Counted from the stretch's first letter, positions 1 through 13,217 are shown. The stretch is DNA of 64,000 bases from Geosiphon pyriformis (GCA_016748015.1 JAAOMT010000046.1:429687-493686); one strand, 5' to 3'. Numbers and translations: made by a program. The notes: generated by a model from the letters alone, not told the origin.

Positions 1-681
1 ATCCTGTTTTCTGAGATTGGTGTTTACAATGATTCCATTTTTTTTGGCCAATGATGAGGCCCATTTCATGTTTTCTATCAAAGTGAAGATAGATTTGATA
101 ATTCCTTCAAATTTTGAGAAGATAGTGGCCCCCCCAAAACCATTGACTGTTGAAAAAATTTTCCTGATAAACTGAGTCTTTGCTGTAGCAGACTTGCCCT
201 CCACTGCCAAAAAGTTGATATTTAGAGCAAATGATTTCCTAACAAAAACTTCCACAGAAGTTTTCATAATTTTAGGATCTATCCATTTCTTTTCCAAAGA
301 TATACTGAGGGGAGATGGAAGGAGTTCTACTTTTTCTTCTATTTCATAATTGGGGGATCCAAAAGGGAAACCAAAGACCATGCTGGAATCCACACTTTTT
401 GCTCTAGGAGTATTGGCTGCCGAGCCTAAAAGTGACCCACTGTTGATGTTTTCCATGACTGTATTGTCTTCACTACAACTAGACTCACTATCTATGTTCG
501 AATATATGTCATCAGAACCAAGTTTGACTAAAGAAATGTTTTTTTCATCACCTGAATGTTTAACATTACCAAGAACCACTTTTTTCTTTTGGGAGAAAGA
601 ACTACTAGCAGGACCATAGAGAGTGCTCTTAGGTGCTTTTTTCTTAGACATATCACTGCCAGAAGCAGCCTTTAAATCCAT
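1..681 (-). CDS. LINE ORF1 protein, N-terminal part (partial)
   Basis: An uninterrupted 227-codon frame starts at the ATG at 681 (MDLKAASGSDMSKKK...) and is still open at base 1. In related LINEs ORF1 makes a nucleic-acid-binding protein that packages the element RNA. The first ~110 residues are polar, with Lys-rich and Ser/Asp-rich stretches and no fold I recognise. From about residue 145 a conserved stretch begins (FALNINFLAVEGKSATAK, then IRKIFSTVNGFGGA) that aligns with residues ahead of the RNA-binding-like region in LINE-4 ORF1 (VRKIFLGVNGFGGAS). The CCHC knuckle seen in the other copies would lie beyond the window. The ATG is supported by the start of homology to LINE-2, where the equivalent codon is ATA. 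No stop or frameshift is visible. Confidence 0.8.
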   Translation of the reverse strand, partial: MDLKAASGSDMSKKKAPKSTLYGPASSSFSQKKKVVLGNVKHSGDEKNISLVKLGSDDIYSNIDSESSCSEDNTVMENINSGSLLGSAANTPRAKSVDSSMVFGFPFGSPNYEIEEKVELLPSPLSISLEKKWIDPKIMKTSVEVFVRKSFALNINFLAVEGKSATAKTQFIRKIFSTVNGFGGATIFSKFEGIIKSIFTLIENMKWASSLAKKNGIIVNTNLRKQD

Positions 682-735
682 GATGAAAAGGTTATTAGTT
701 AAAGAAATGTTAATATAAATTTAACAGGAAAAAAT

Positions 736-806
736 AAAAAAACTTCTTTTTTAGAAAATGTGCTCTTTAAAGATTATTTGGAAGTAAGAAAGAAAGAAGT
801 TTTTTT
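736..806. repeat. Inverted repeat in the LINE-1 5' UTR
   Basis: Arms at 736-749 and 793-806 are perfect 14-bp reverse complements (AAAAAAACTTCTTT and AAAGAAGTTTTTTT) around a 43-nt loop. LINE-4 has matching arms at its own 5' end, so this is a family feature and not a chance palindrome in AT-rich DNA. Confidence 0.7.
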
Positions 807-1899
807 TTTTTAATTATTATATTATATTTTAAATTCTAAATTAATTTATCAAAAAATTGTACAATAATATTTTTTAATAAATATATTTATTATATTTAAC
901 AGATTTTTAAATAATAATTACATTGGCCAAAAATTTTAAATCAGCTAAACTTAAAATTAATTATGTTTAAATTACTAAATAGATTATTTAATTTAAATAT
1001 TAAGTTAAAATAGTTTAATAAGAACATTAATCAAAAATTAAAGAAATATTTAGCTAATAATCAAACTGTATATTAATCTTTATAATATTATAAAAATAGT
1101 TAAAACAATAATTGTTTTTAAATTTAACAAAAAACTTAAATTTTGTTATTATTATTATAAATAAAATTATGTTAAAATTAATTATTGTTTATAATTATCT
1201 AACCAATAATCAAAAAATCAATATTAAAATTCTGATTATTAATTTTAAATACCAAATTACAGATTTAAAAACTCATAAAAACAATATTAGACATTTTAAT
1301 ATTGTTTAATAATGTTATAATTATAATTTTAACAACTAATTTGCATATTTTATTTTCAATTATAGTTTTATATATTAATTACAATTATAAAAACCAGTAC
1401 TATAATTATAATAATTACATTTACAATTTTTAGCTTTAGCATAAAATTCAAAATTAAGAACTATTTAACAAAATTAATAATTAATAATAATTATTTATTA
1501 GCCAATTTCTAATAATACTAGTTAACAACTAGAAAATTATATCAAAAATTTGGAAAATATGCAGTTATAATTCCCAAATTTTCAAAACTATTTAAGCTTT
1601 TTTGTTATAACTAAAAATCAACAATCCAATAATAATAACAATAAGAATATTATTTTATCTATTATTATTATTATTAAAGACAATATTTTTGTTATTATTT
1701 TTTTTTAACTTAAATTTAAGTTTATAAAATATTATTTAATAAAGCAGTTTTAAACTTTAACAAACTTATTACTATTATATATACAGATATCAAAGTTAAT
1801 AATTAATTTATTAAACTTATTTTTGATAATAATTTAACAGATAATATTATTATATGACAATTTATAAACTATTTAATTATGTTGCCAATATACATATTA
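807..1899. other. AT-rich stretch without recognisable content
   Basis: Nearly pure A/T with no ORF of interest. Composition matches the decayed-repeat DNA elsewhere in the window, but I could not match this part to a specific element. An AT-only 65-codon frame at 1112-1309 has no recognisable content. Confidence 0.5.
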
Positions 1900-4800
1900 T
1901 TACTATTAATAAAACTATAAAAACTCTAATTAACAAAATTAACAACTTTTTTTAAAATTAATAATTGTTGTTAAGATTTTTAATATTAATTTTAAATCTA
2001 TATTGGTAAGTAAATAAAGGTTTAAAATTATAAAAATATGTTTTAAATATCTAAAATCAAATTTAATATTTGTTTTATGTATTTTTTTAATTATGTCTTT
2101 ATTATTTTTACTGAATTATTTAAGTTTTTGTTTTTTTAATAAATTAAAAAGTATGATGTATTATTTAGTTTTAAAAGTAGTATTTAAATTTTTATTAAAT
2201 TTGAAAGTAGTATTTAGATTAAAATTAAGGCTTAATTTTAATTTACTTATTTTACTAATTGGTTTATTAATTTTAAAAATTGAATAAATAATATGTGATA
2301 ATAGATTGTAAACAAGATTATAATTATTGCAATATTTGAATTAGCATAAAATAAGACAGTATTTACAAAGTTAAGTATTAAGATTAACAAGTTTTTATTC
2401 TTGCTTTTTTTTTTGTTAATATTAGTAATTAGTAGTATTTATTAAATTTTACTAAATTATTAAATAAAACAAAAAATAAGTCTGGAATAAAATTTTTAAT
2501 AGGTGTATTTTTAATCACATAAAATTTTTCTTTTATAATACTATTATATTTGGTAGTTATTATTCTTTAGATTTTATTTTTATTATATAAACAACTATTT
2601 AAGCAAAAAAAAATACAATTATAAACTGCTTATAATAATATATTTTTTTTTATCTAATTATAAATAAAAATTATATATTAACATAATTTATTACATGTTT
2701 TTTCTTTTTTTAAAATGTTATTTTATATTTCTAAAAAAAATTTTTTAAATTAGACAAAACTTATTATCTTATTTTTTTGTTATTTTAAATAGCCAAATTG
2801 CTTTAAAATATATAAGTAACAATATAATTTTATTATTATTGAATATTTTTTATTATTATTATAATAAGTATTTATAAACAAAAAATTTTTTTATAATTAA
2901 TACAAATAAGTTTTGGCTATTAGTAGTATAGATTTTTTAGTATATTATATAATTATTAAGTAATTGCTATAATGTTTTTTTTAATAGAATAATACATAAA
3001 TAGAAATAATAATTTATGGTTTTTTTGTTTTTTTTTAAGTTAGCACAATTAATAAGTTGGTTCTAAAATTATTAATCCAAGAAACTTAATATGTTTTTAA
3101 AATATATATATATATTTTTAAGTTAATAAGTAGTGTTTTGTTGTTAATCTTAAAATGTTTACATATTGCTAATATTTATATATAATGTCTTTAATAATTT
3201 AATTAAAGCTTTTAAATATTCTAGTTGAATATAATATTGGTCTTGAATAGTTAGTTATTATTAACAAGAGCTTAATATTATATAGCTTTTATAATAAAAA
3301 CTTTAATTAATATTATAATATTATTAACTTTAAATAAAAAGTTATTAATTTTGTTTATTGAAATTTTTATGGTTTTATTAACTATAATAATATATGTATT
3401 AGTAATATAATTAATTTGGCAATCTAATTAATTTATATATTATTATGTAATAATACTGTTTGTTAAACTAATATTAAAAATAAGCTTAATAAATTAACTA
3501 TTAATTTAGTATTTGTATATATAGTAATAATAAGCTAAATTAAGTTTAAAATAACTTTATTAAACAATAATTTTTTGTTTTCCAATTTAAATAGAAAGAT
3601 AACAATAAAAATACTATTTTTAATAATAAAATTATGTTATAATTATTGATATTATTATTAAAAAATAAAATTTTAATTATAACAAAAAGACTTAAATAGT
3701 TTTGGAAATTTAAAAAAATAAATTGCATATTTTCTAAATTATAGTATAATTTTTAGATTTTAGATTAACTATATTAAGAACTAATTAAAATATAATTATT
3801 ATTAATCTCTAATTCTTTTGAATAATTTTAAGTCTTGAATTTTGTAATTAAGTTAAGAATAGAAGTTGAAATTAATATTATAATACTAATTTTTAAGCTA
3901 ATAATTAATAGACAATAAGTAGCTGTAATTAAAAATAAAAAATATATATTTGTTATAATTAGAATTTTTATAATATTATTAATGAATAATATTATAATAG
4001 TCTGGTATTATTTTAATTAAATTTTAAATTTATAGTTCAGAATTTGAATTTTTTAATAAAAGTTTTAATATTAATTTTTTAATTTTTAAATAATTTTGTT
4101 TGTAATAATAATAATAGATTTAAGTTTTTTGTTATTATTAATTTGATAATAATAATAATCAGAATTAATTCTAAACATAATTATTGTTTTATTAATTTTA
4201 CAATATTACAGAGGCTAATAGATAGCTTAATTATTAATTAAGTATTTCTCAATTTTTTTATTATTATTACTAAGCTGTTTTAATTTAGTATTTAATTTAA
4301 ATAATTTATTTATAACTAAATTCATAATTTAAACATAATTAGCCTTAAGTTTAACTGATTTAAAATTTCAAACCAATATAATTGCTGTTCAGAGATTAGT
4401 TAAATGTGTTAAATATATATATAACAAGATATTATTATATAATTTTTTAATAAACTGGTTCAAAATTTGTGATATTATATTATAATTAATTTAATTACTT
4501 AAATTTAATATAAACAATAATAATAAAAGTATCTCAAAAAGCTTTAGTATTATTTTAATTATGTACAATAATAGTTTTTTTATATTATTTGGTCAAACTT
4601 AAATATTGTTTTCTTTGTTAATAAATTTTTTTAATTTGGCAATTAATACATATGCTATTAATATTACAAATAGAAAAAATAAATAAATTAATAAAAATTT
4701 TAGATATATAAATAATACTAATAGTAAATTTGCTAATATAATTAAAATTATCAAAGTTTGAACAAATTTTAAAGTTTAATTTGCCAAAGTTTAAGATACA

Positions 4801-5098
4801 ATCTGATTTATAATTGGGTTTTTTTGATTTTTTTCTTTTGATTTGGTGTTTTTTTAATTGTAATTATAACTAAGATTAAGTTTTAATAGCAAAGATTATA
4901 ATAATAGTAATATAAATAGTTTTGACCAAAATTCTTTAAAGAATTTTTCATATTTTTTTACTAAGTAATTGTTTTTAGAGTAATTTTGAAAAATAAATTT
5001 TGGCTTGGCTGTAAATATTAACACAGTTTTTAATAAAATCTAAATAGTATTATCAGCTATATAATAATAAAATAGTTTAATAATAAAATAATTTAAAG
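1900..5098 (-). repeat. Block B1: decayed old LTR-element sequence, duplicated at 53.7-58.5 kb
   Basis: Long stretches align in the same order and orientation with 53.7-58.5 kb. Examples are about 1980-2460 with 49.8-50.3 and 53.7-54.2 kb, 2460-2900 with 54.2-54.6 kb, 3000-3400 with 54.7-55.1 kb, and 4400-5050 with 57.7-58.5 kb. The counterpart lies directly upstream, on the minus strand, of a readable gypsy reverse transcriptase relic (51.9-52.9 kb), so this block is probably the gag-side part of a minus-strand LTR element. That assignment is inference; no protein domain is readable here. Matching 64-codon plus-strand frames at 2093-2287 and 49926-50120 follow from the repeat and are probably not genes. 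Confidence 0.6.
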
Positions 5099-5240
5099 TT
5101 TTTTTTTTTTTTTTTTTTATTGTTTAATGAATAAGGCCCAAATGCTATCTAGTACAATACATCAAACTAAGTGATCTAAACTAGGCACAAATCATGCACT
5201 TTTTACATGTGACCAGCTACTTAGACCAATTAGAGCAACA

Positions 5241-8200
5241 CTATAAATCTAACAGAACAAACACTACACTATTAACGCCAACAAAAAAGCAACAATGTTT
5301 GCAAAAACCAAAACAGATACTAAGAGCCTTAGCAATCCTAAGTAACTTCACAACCCAATCTAAGAATAAACATGACAAACCATGAACTATAGGAAAAGCA
5401 GAAACATGATGGGAAATCAAACTACTCTTCTCCATAAAAGCCCTGTATTTAGCCCTAACCAACCAAATTTCAGCACAGTAAGCAGCACTTATATTCTGAA
5501 CAAAATTAACAATAAAATTCTCCACAAACTTAGCATCATCAAAAATAGACAAGGCTTCCAAAAATCATTTCTTAAACAAGAAGCCCTTGCTCACAGTAGT
5601 ATATAATACATTATCAGAAGCACACAATGAAAGCACCTGCAAGATCCGAGAAAAAGAAAAATCCAGACTAAACACAATATGCCAAACAGCCAGATGAGAT
5701 ACAATCAGGTTTTTATGGACACCAAAGTTGAACAAACACACAAACAAATGATCAAAACTTTCCATCTTTCCATAGTGAAAACACAAAACACTTGAATAGG
5801 CTCTATTATACAAATGCTTTTACATAACAACCAACAGATGGTAGTAGAGTGTCTTCAAAAAATATGAATGCAAATTAGCCATAGACTTATAGATAAATTC
5901 AGTCACCAAGTATGAGTCAGGGTGCCAAATTAAAGCAGTGTGAATCTAATCCACATCACTGATCAAGTTTTTATCAACAACATCAGAACATCAGAACCAG
6001 GCCCAACTTCCCAATGGGCACAATTCACAGATCTGAAAACTTTATAGACAATATGTCGAATGTTACTAGACACTGCCATTTCATTAGTCTTAAAGTACTT
6101 TTCTTTTATTAAAACAGGAAGCACCAAATCAAAACCAGCAGCCAAACCAGCCAACACATCAATATGTTCATTATCCAAAACACCTGAATGTTTTTTAATC
6201 TTGTACCAAAAAATGTCAAGTCTTTTCTTCCTAATAAAATTAACAATACCATGCTGCTCTATTCAATAACAATTGTGAAAGACTAGAGAAGCCAAAGCCA
6301 ATTCAGCAACACAAGCATCCAAGACAGTCTGACTGTCCAAATAAACTGCAACAGAACTGTCAAGAGGAACACACTCCAGAGCCAGAACAATTGCCTGCAA
6401 CTTAGCCATAGTAGAGGATACCAATCCACTAATTTCAATGCCAATGCCCAAATTTAAATTAGAGAAGTATGCAGCTGCTCCATACTTTATCTTACAGAAA
6501 TCCAAATTTCCCAAAGATCCATTTGTATAAACATTAATAATGTCCAAATTAATGGCAAAAAGATACTGCCCCAGTTTGAAAACACCATCCAAACCACAAA
6601 CATTCAAAGACTGCAAACCAGAAACATGTGACACATCAGAAAGAAAAAATTGAGCCAGAAAGTCTCAAGCCAAACTGAACCAATGAGTGATGAAGCCTCT
6701 CGAATTGAGTTTCTTCCAATAACAAAAGCTCTTCTAATCAAAAATTAAACCCTTTTTGGTATACAGTTTTTTAACAAAAGCAATCCCAAATCTTTTAAGT
6801 GATCATAAAACATCATAAAACAATGAGCTCTCTAGAATTGTAGACATTAGTGTCCCATCAGCAAAACAGAATGCAGTAAGAGAAAAGTTGTCAAGAGACA
6901 TATCACAATCCAAAAAAATTTTGATAACACCAGCCAAAAAATTGTTGACTGAACTAACACATAGCCTAATTAGATGACACAAAGAATAGACAGGCAACCA
7001 ACTTAAAACTTGCAGATCCAAAGATCTATGATTGAACAGACAACCAAAAATTCTACTAGTGTTTAAAAAATTTAGCATAGAAGCCAATTTGGATTCGGAT
7101 TACAACTGCTCAAAAGATTTTAAGTTATACAAAAATGGATGGTAAAGAGCCTCATTTGAAAAATCTCTAGGTAGCCCAGCTTTAAGTCATAAACCCTTTC
7201 TAATTAACATATTCCACTTAACACATACACTTTTAAAAATGAAACTGAACTGCATCCTATAACTGATAATGAGTTATAGCATTGCTGACACCAGATAAAG
7301 GAACTGCTTGTCCGAAATAGCCTTTTTCAAAACCAAATTGATAAAGAACCTAACATCTGAATAAGTCTTAGCCATATTAGGTAAGGATAATCCTTTGGAT
7401 GACAAATAGATACTAAAATATCTATGAAACTCCTCCTTATGAGCAACTAAAATTGGCAGACCACTTATTAACAATAAAGCATTACTAATTCTCTGGTTGA
7501 TAGAGATGGTCACAGTTTTTTTATTGTTAATAAAAATATTATTTACCTTGAAAAATTCACTACCAATGTCCAAAATATACTAAGTAGTAGCTCTACTACT
7601 CCTTACCCAAATCATGTTATCAACAAAAGCATCAGCCACCAGAAACAAAGTCAAACCACCTTGATTTTTTAGCCTGCCAGTCTTAGCAACAAACCTAATG
7701 TTAATCTGGTAGCCACACAAACTTTTTTGCCTCTTAACTTCACACAAAAGAGAATCATAAAAGATCTTCTACAACAAAGAAAAAAACACCTCACTCTGGA
7801 CAAGACCATCATGAACCTGGTACCTATCAGTCAGACCAAAATCAGTCATAACACAATTAACATAATCATTGTGAATACTGCCAAAAAACCTGATAAAACA
7901 TTTATACATCTTAATTTAAACCAAGCTATTTTACAAGTAATGCCAACTCACAGAATCATAGGCCTTATGCATATCTTATAGAACAAGCCAAAGCTCATGA
8001 TTTTTTTTCAAAGCATCTTCAACAACTGATTCAATGGCAAAAATAAGGGATTGAATAGTAGTGCCTTTTAGCACAGAAAAATTATCACCACAAAGAACAT
8101 CAAACATACTGCATGTCAAAGAAATTCTATCAGACAGTATCTTAGAAAAATTTTTATAAACAGTCTTAATCAAAGCAATTGGCTTAGTATTAGTCAGAAC

Positions 8201-9925
8201 ACCTTCCCATTCATAAAGTTTAGGAATCATAGACACCCAAGCTTCCTTCCAAAGATGAGGCACAGACTCATGTACCAAACAGAGATTTAATAAAATCAAG
8301 AGTAAACTGAGCACAGAGCTATTGCAATGTTTCCAAAGTTTATTCATAATACTAGACAAATTAGCAGCCTTATTATCCAGCAGATTTTTAACCATGTACA
8401 ACAACTCATTATAACCAATGGCATCCATAACTCCAGAAAAAGCACTATTGTCAATGTAATCCAATGGCAGGTATTGACACTGTTACAACTCAGGAACATT
8501 TCTCAGCACAACCTTCTTCCTTGTCCAGCCTTCCATAATTTTGTCAACCTTCTCTTTAATTTCAACCAGATCCAAAATTAAATTACCATTAGAGACCAGA
8601 TGATCTAATACCATCTTGTAAAAAGGGTGTTCTAATACACTATGGATTGTGTGGCCTTTGTCAACCACAAAGCTCTCCATCCTTTTCTCAACAGCCAACC
8701 TAATGTTCAACTTTTTAGCCCACAATAATTCAGCAAGCTTGGAGACATGATAAAATTTCCTTGCATCACAGAGAGCCAAATAAACACAATTTAAATTTGC
8801 ACTAGAGTGCACAAGATCTCCAACAATAGAAGCTTTAACACTATCAAAAGAAACCCAGTGCTTCAAAAGAAAGATGAATTGGTCAAGATCTATTTCATGA
8901 GAAGCCTTAACAATCTTTGAAACCAAAATTTCCAGCCTATAAAACTTCAAAGACTCTTTGATAAAAATCCTATTGTAATCTTTAAACCATTTCTTTTTAA
9001 AAGTTCTATTGGCTGAAAAAGCCATCACTTTGTGAACAATGTCCCACATAGTATCCAAATTCAGAAACCTCTCAGCCAAAACAAATTCATTCAAAAACAC
9101 AGCAGCATTGGCTGCTATAGCATTTTTGAACTCACATCATTTCACTTTATTAGCATATTTGATGTCAAATTTCCAATGATTCTTGTTAGTTTGCTTGCAC
9201 AGTGAGTTAAACTGCACATCCAGCAAACCACCCAAATCCATGAAAACATAAACAGTATTGTGATTAGTATCAAAATAATTCCCAACATCAGCCATACCAC
9301 AAACAACCACTGTATTAACCAGATTTGAGAAAACAAACAAATAATTAATTGTTTTAGCAACACTCTAAGAATTGCATCAAGTCAGCATTTTTACAAAAGA
9401 GCTTCCACTCAAGGAGTTAACCAAACTTAGATCAAGGCACTTTTTAAAACTGGCACACCTGTGAGATTTATTCTTATTGAAATCACCTTCCAGAATGACA
9501 AAAGAGAACTTATTCACAGTCTTTGCAATTATAGAGTTAATATCACTTGCCTGAAAAAACACATTGCCAGAGATGCCCCAGTATAAAGTCCCAAAATCAA
9601 CACAAAAAGTTTATTCTTGAAAAGTAACCTGATAGAAAGAAGCTGGCCAGAAACATCAATCATCTTATACATATGTCTTGCCAAAAAACTGTTTATGATA
9701 ATTACAACACCAGAATCCAAATAACCAGAGCCCAAACCAAAAATAAAAACCTGAACACCATTAAACTTATTCATAATCTATGGGTGAATTTTATCTCTCA
9801 ACTTAATCTCAATAACAATAGAAATCAAATTGTTTATCTTATTGTGCCAATGAATTATATTATCCTGTTTCACAGAATTGTTCATACTTCTAATATTACA
9901 TATGACAATTTTCCAAACCAGATTA
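5241..9925 (-). pseudogene. LINE-2 ORF2 polyprotein: endonuclease, reverse transcriptase, RNase H, Zn finger (broken)
   Basis: Pieces of one large ORF2 read in order on the minus strand. An AP-like endonuclease (about 9925-9200) keeps VWKI at the start, the I-E-I-K-L strand and LEGDFNKN, but the DTDH motif reads DTNH. A linker follows at 9100-8483 and the reverse transcriptase from 8464 to about 7270. The RT motifs GVLTNTKPIALI and SVLKGTT are present, but the catalytic pair reads FVDN instead of FVDD, near 7600. The RNase H region lies around 6634-6263, with its first Asp changed (VYTNGS). Near 5750 the C-terminal finger has lost a Cys (CFHYG where LINE-7 has CLYCG). The last stretch, 5561-5241, is intact. 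Many stops align to Trp or Gln in LINE-4 or LINE-7, so the copy is dead. Confidence 0.88.
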
Positions 9926-9926
9926 C

Positions 9927-11873
9927 TCATTGAGGATTAGTAAAAGTTGACAAATCCAAGCCAGAGCATAAATAATTCAATCTTTCCAAAACTGAATTAA
10001 CCAATACATCCAATACCACCATTTTAGACTCCAAGCTACCCACTTTGGTGGTCAGAATCTTGGAACTATTAGAGCTAAAACCAGACACATCAATATTAAT
10101 ACCAATAAGAGAAGGAACAGGCAGCATAAACATACTATTCACAGCCATATTCAAATCTAAACCTGAATTCAAAGATACAGAAGCAATAGAAGGGGAAGTC
10201 AGAGAAAAAGGCACCAAAGGTACCAATTCAATAAAGCTCAACTTTTTCAAAATACCAGAAATTTGGTCTGACAGGAGTTCTACAGAATGTTTCAGAGAGG
10301 CCAAATAATTATGCAAGCCAGAATCACCAGAAAAAGCAAGAATTGCAGAAGAGATCTCAGTATCAGAAGATGAATCAGTACCAAAAGAAAACGAAAGAAC
10401 CACATGTAAAGAAAAGCCACTAGCAACTTGGGCCCAAGTTTTACTACCAAAAGAGACTGGGCAGACAATTAGAGTCTGCTTCTTTTTATATATATTGGCT
10501 AAACAGATCTGATTTTAAGAAGATACCACTCACTTACCATGAATTCCAGAATTCTTACCAACCAAACACACATCAAAAATATGACCAAAATGTTTACACT
10601 TGGAGCAGCAAGCCAAAAAAAGACCAGCCCAGTGCAAATTCACACCTCTAAACACAAGAACAAAACCAATAACAGCCAATTTGAATGTTTTATCAGCAAA
10701 ACACACTGTCACACATCTATCATGCACATATGAATTGGGATTACAGCCAATGAAACAAGTTTTCTTACCATATAATTCCATCAAACCAGAAAGATCATGT
10801 GCCATAATTCCAACTAGAAAAATATAAAGCAAAGCCTGATGCTGGTCCTTGAATACCCATATTTGTTTATTACCAATGGCTTTTGTCACATGAACAGAAT
10901 TTTTTCTCATGAAAACAAACCATCTAGCTACAACCAAATCAGCTATCTTAAATAATTCATACTTCACCAAAGCTTTTTGCCACAAACTAATCAATTGCAT
11001 CTTGATTGATACAATCTTTTCAAACTTAGAAAAAACAGATTCCACAGCCAATTTGGGAAGATTGACTGGGATCTTCTTGACGATCACTTTCCAATCTGAT
11101 CAGCTGTTTACCTTTCTGAGATTATTATTAACAAGAATTTTTTCACAGACTGCCAATTTCTTTGTTTTATTCAGATTAAATTCAGATGTAAATAATGCCC
11201 TAATGATTCCAGAAAATTTTGAGGGAGTGGAGATCCCCTCAAAACCATCAATTTGATAAAAATTTTTTTTGATTGCAATTAATTTATCACTATTTGTTTT
11301 TTTAGACACAGCAGACAATTCAATATCTAAAGTAAATAATTTGACTGAGTCAAAGCTATGTTTCTCTAAAACACGTAACTTGACAGATGAAAGCTGATTA
11401 AATTCAACAAATTTAGATGCTGGGAGCACCAACTCAGTATTGTTATCACTTATATGTTCAAATAAAAGCTGCTTTGGCAGGTTGTTTAGCATGTATGTCT
11501 GTGTACAAGTCTTTTTCAGCATTGCTTTATCCATATTATCATCCTTACCAAATTCTGCATAACTGGTTTCTTCAGTGACCATGTTCTTCATATTTTTAAC
11601 ATCCAAGAAACCACTTACACTGTTAAAGACACTGCCAACTTTGCTTCCCCAGGACACTATAGGCTTAACATTAGCATTATCAATATCTACTAAGCTCAAA
11701 GGACCAGCAGATGAATTGACCATATTACTGGCTATAGGCATTTTTGGCTTCTTAAACAATAGACCACGAAAGTACATACTATCTATATGAGCTTTTTTCT
11801 TGCCACTAGACTGGGTCCTCAATCCAGCCAAACCAGTATTAGAACTACCAACAGAAGCACCCACTGGATCTAT
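9927..11873 (-). pseudogene. LINE-2 ORF1 (nucleic-acid-binding protein), broken by stops
   Basis: About 649 codons lie in a single minus-strand frame from 11873 to the TGA at 9929-9927, with no frameshift. The expected start codon is ATA (11873-11871), a G-to-A change from ATG. Internal stops are TGA at 11102-11100, TGA at 10532-10530 and TAA near 10517; against LINE-4 the last two align to Arg and Gln codons. The N-terminal ~210 residues are variable; then come the conserved VNGFGG-like region (IDGFEGISTPSKFSGIIRA) and an RNA-binding-like stretch (KVIVKKIPV...). A CCHC knuckle follows, CSKCKHFGHIFDVC, spaced CX2CX4HX4C, encoded near 10600-10560. The last ~150 residues are Ser/Leu-rich and possibly coiled. 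LINE ORF1 proteins bind element RNA in the RNP; this one can no longer be made intact. Confidence 0.85.
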
Positions 11874-12005
11874 AGCAACAAAAGAAGGAAAGTTGAAAAA
11901 AATAATTAGAAAAAAAACAAGAGAAAGGAAAAAAAAGACTAATTAAAACTTCAATAAAACTTTATTCTCATTATGGTCAGGAGATCGACAAGAGAAAGTT
12001 TTTTT

Positions 12006-12612
12006 AAAAATAGTTTTTTTCATAGTAGTAAAACTACTTATTTAAATATCATAATTAAAATTTGTATTAATAAATTGAATCAAAAATTTTTTATAGTAAG
12101 TAAAATTTTTTTAATATATTTATAAATTATTAAATAAATTTTTACAAATATAGTTGCAAAATTGTATAATAAATAATAATTGAAATATTCCTTAATAACT
12201 TCATAAAAATCAGTTTTTACAGTTTTTATGTTAATTAATTCTTCTATACTGTATCTGATTCTTTTATTAACATAAAAATTAAATATGAATTTTAATAAAA
12301 AATGATTAAGAGTTAATCTTAAATTTTTTTGAAAATGTTTGTATAGTAATTTTGCTAATTTTAAATAATTAATTTTTGTAAATTTTAATTTTGTTATTTT
12401 TGCTAATTATTATTAACTAATATTCTGTTTTTTGTAGATTATATTTTACAAAAAGCACCAAATATTACAACTAGCTTTTTTCAATAGATTTAATTAGTTC
12501 TGTAATTTGGTATTTAGATTTATTATTATTATATTCTGGAGTTTATTTAAAGATTTTAAGTTAAAATTTTTTATATAATCAATAATTAATATAAGTTTTT
12601 TTTAGTTTAATA
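12006..12612. repeat. Old LTR-like repeat (family B), left part, interrupted by LINE-3
   Basis: Aligns with 58.6-59.15 kb and, from about 12495, with 43.58-43.70 kb (shared TGTAATTTGGT and TTTTTTATATAAT motifs). It contains a small hairpin around 12427-12455, TTTTTTGTA...TACAAAAA, also present near 58966 and 57130. The sequence continues after LINE-3 at 13233. I read this as the eroded terminal part of an old LTR element; orientation is uncertain. Confidence 0.55.
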
Positions 12613-12628
12613 ACTGATTTATTATTAG

Positions 12629-13217
12629 TTTAACAAGCAAAATCCAAACACAGCCTAGCACAATACATCATACAAGTGATCTAAATTAGGTGTGAATTAT
12701 GCATTTCCTACACGTGACCAGCCACTCAGGCTAGTCAGGACAACACTAGGCACTTATATGTACTAAAACCATGTTACCAATACCTGCAAAGAATAAACAA
12801 AATTTATGAAACTTACACCAAATACATCTACAATACCCAACAACCTAACCATATTGGCTGAAAGCACTGAAGGAAAACCAGAGATTAAAACAGGAACAGA
12901 ACTATTATGCGGGATCATGCCACTCTTTTCCATAAAAGTCTGGTGTTTAGCATGCACCAGCCAAATATTATTACAAAATGCAAGGCAAAACTCATGCACA
13001 AAGGCTATGATATTCCGAGCTGCAACCTTAGAGTCTTTAAAAACAGCAACAAATTCACAATACCATTCATTGAAAACAAAGCCCTTACATAGAGCTGCAC
13101 CAATAACAACATTAGAGATGCAATCAGAAAATAACTGCAAAACACATAAAGAAAAGTAAGACAACCCAAATGTGCCTTCCAAGCAGATGCATAAACTTCC
13201 ACCAATCAAACATGACC
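12629..13217 (-). mobile_element. LINE-3: 5'-truncated LINE, 3' end only
   Basis: A 589-bp insertion containing the last ~150 codons of ORF2 plus the conserved 3' tail (12640-12745). It is flanked by an imperfect duplication of the target, ACTGATTTATTATTAG at 12613-12628 and ACTGATTTATTTTAG at 13218-13232. It splits the family-B repeat, whose two halves join at 59.15 kb in the intact counterpart. Extreme 5' truncation is typical of target-primed reverse transcription. Confidence 0.82.
12763..13209 (-). pseudogene. LINE-3 fragment of ORF2 C-terminus
   Basis: 149 codons including the stop, and no internal stop. The product aligns with the end of ORF2 in LINE-2 and LINE-4: the block NNIWLVHAKHQTFMEKSGMI matches AEIWLVRAKYRAFMEKSSLI and DEIWLVRVNYHALMEKCGLI. 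This region follows the C-terminal zinc finger and has no known catalytic role. The final ~15 residues are out of frame with the relatives, so there is a small indel near the end. As a truncated fragment it has no expected function. Confidence 0.8.

Larger units (their letters stand above)
1..806 (-). mobile_element. LINE-1: 5' end of a LINE retrotransposon, cut by the window edge
   Basis: This is the 5' end of a non-LTR retrotransposon read on the minus strand. It consists of a 5' UTR of about 125 bp followed by an ORF1 that runs off the left edge. It belongs to the same group as LINE-2 and LINE-4: the 5' terminus has the same inverted repeat, and the ORF1 shares the residues VNGFGGA and VNTNLRK with ORF1 of LINE-4. 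The ORF is unbroken for its whole visible length, so this copy looks younger than LINE-2. Flanking DNA beyond about 806 drops abruptly to almost pure A/T. The 5' boundary is approximate, because a T-run prevents an exact call. Confidence 0.85.
5099..12005 (-). mobile_element. LINE-2: nearly full-length, decayed LINE retrotransposon
   Basis: A ~6.9-kb non-LTR element on the minus strand. Reading from about 12005 downwards there is a short 5' UTR, ORF1 (11873-9927), ORF2 (about 9925-5241), a conserved ~120-bp 3' tail and a poly(A) seen as the T-run at 5099-5118. The gene order and every domain match LINE-4. It interrupts an older repeat block: 1.9-5.1 kb on one side and 12.0-13.4 kb on the other are contiguous in the counterpart at 53.7-59.4 kb. 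A clean target-site duplication could not be called because both junctions fall in AAAG/T-runs. It carries many premature stops and several frameshifts, and is certainly inactive. Confidence 0.92.

Noticed and set aside
2093-2287. Pair of similar 64-codon ORFs (also 49926-50120)
   Set aside because: Similar because the DNA is a repeat. Composition is AT-driven, the third copy of the repeat (53.8 kb) does not keep the frame, and the coding strand of the element is the other one.
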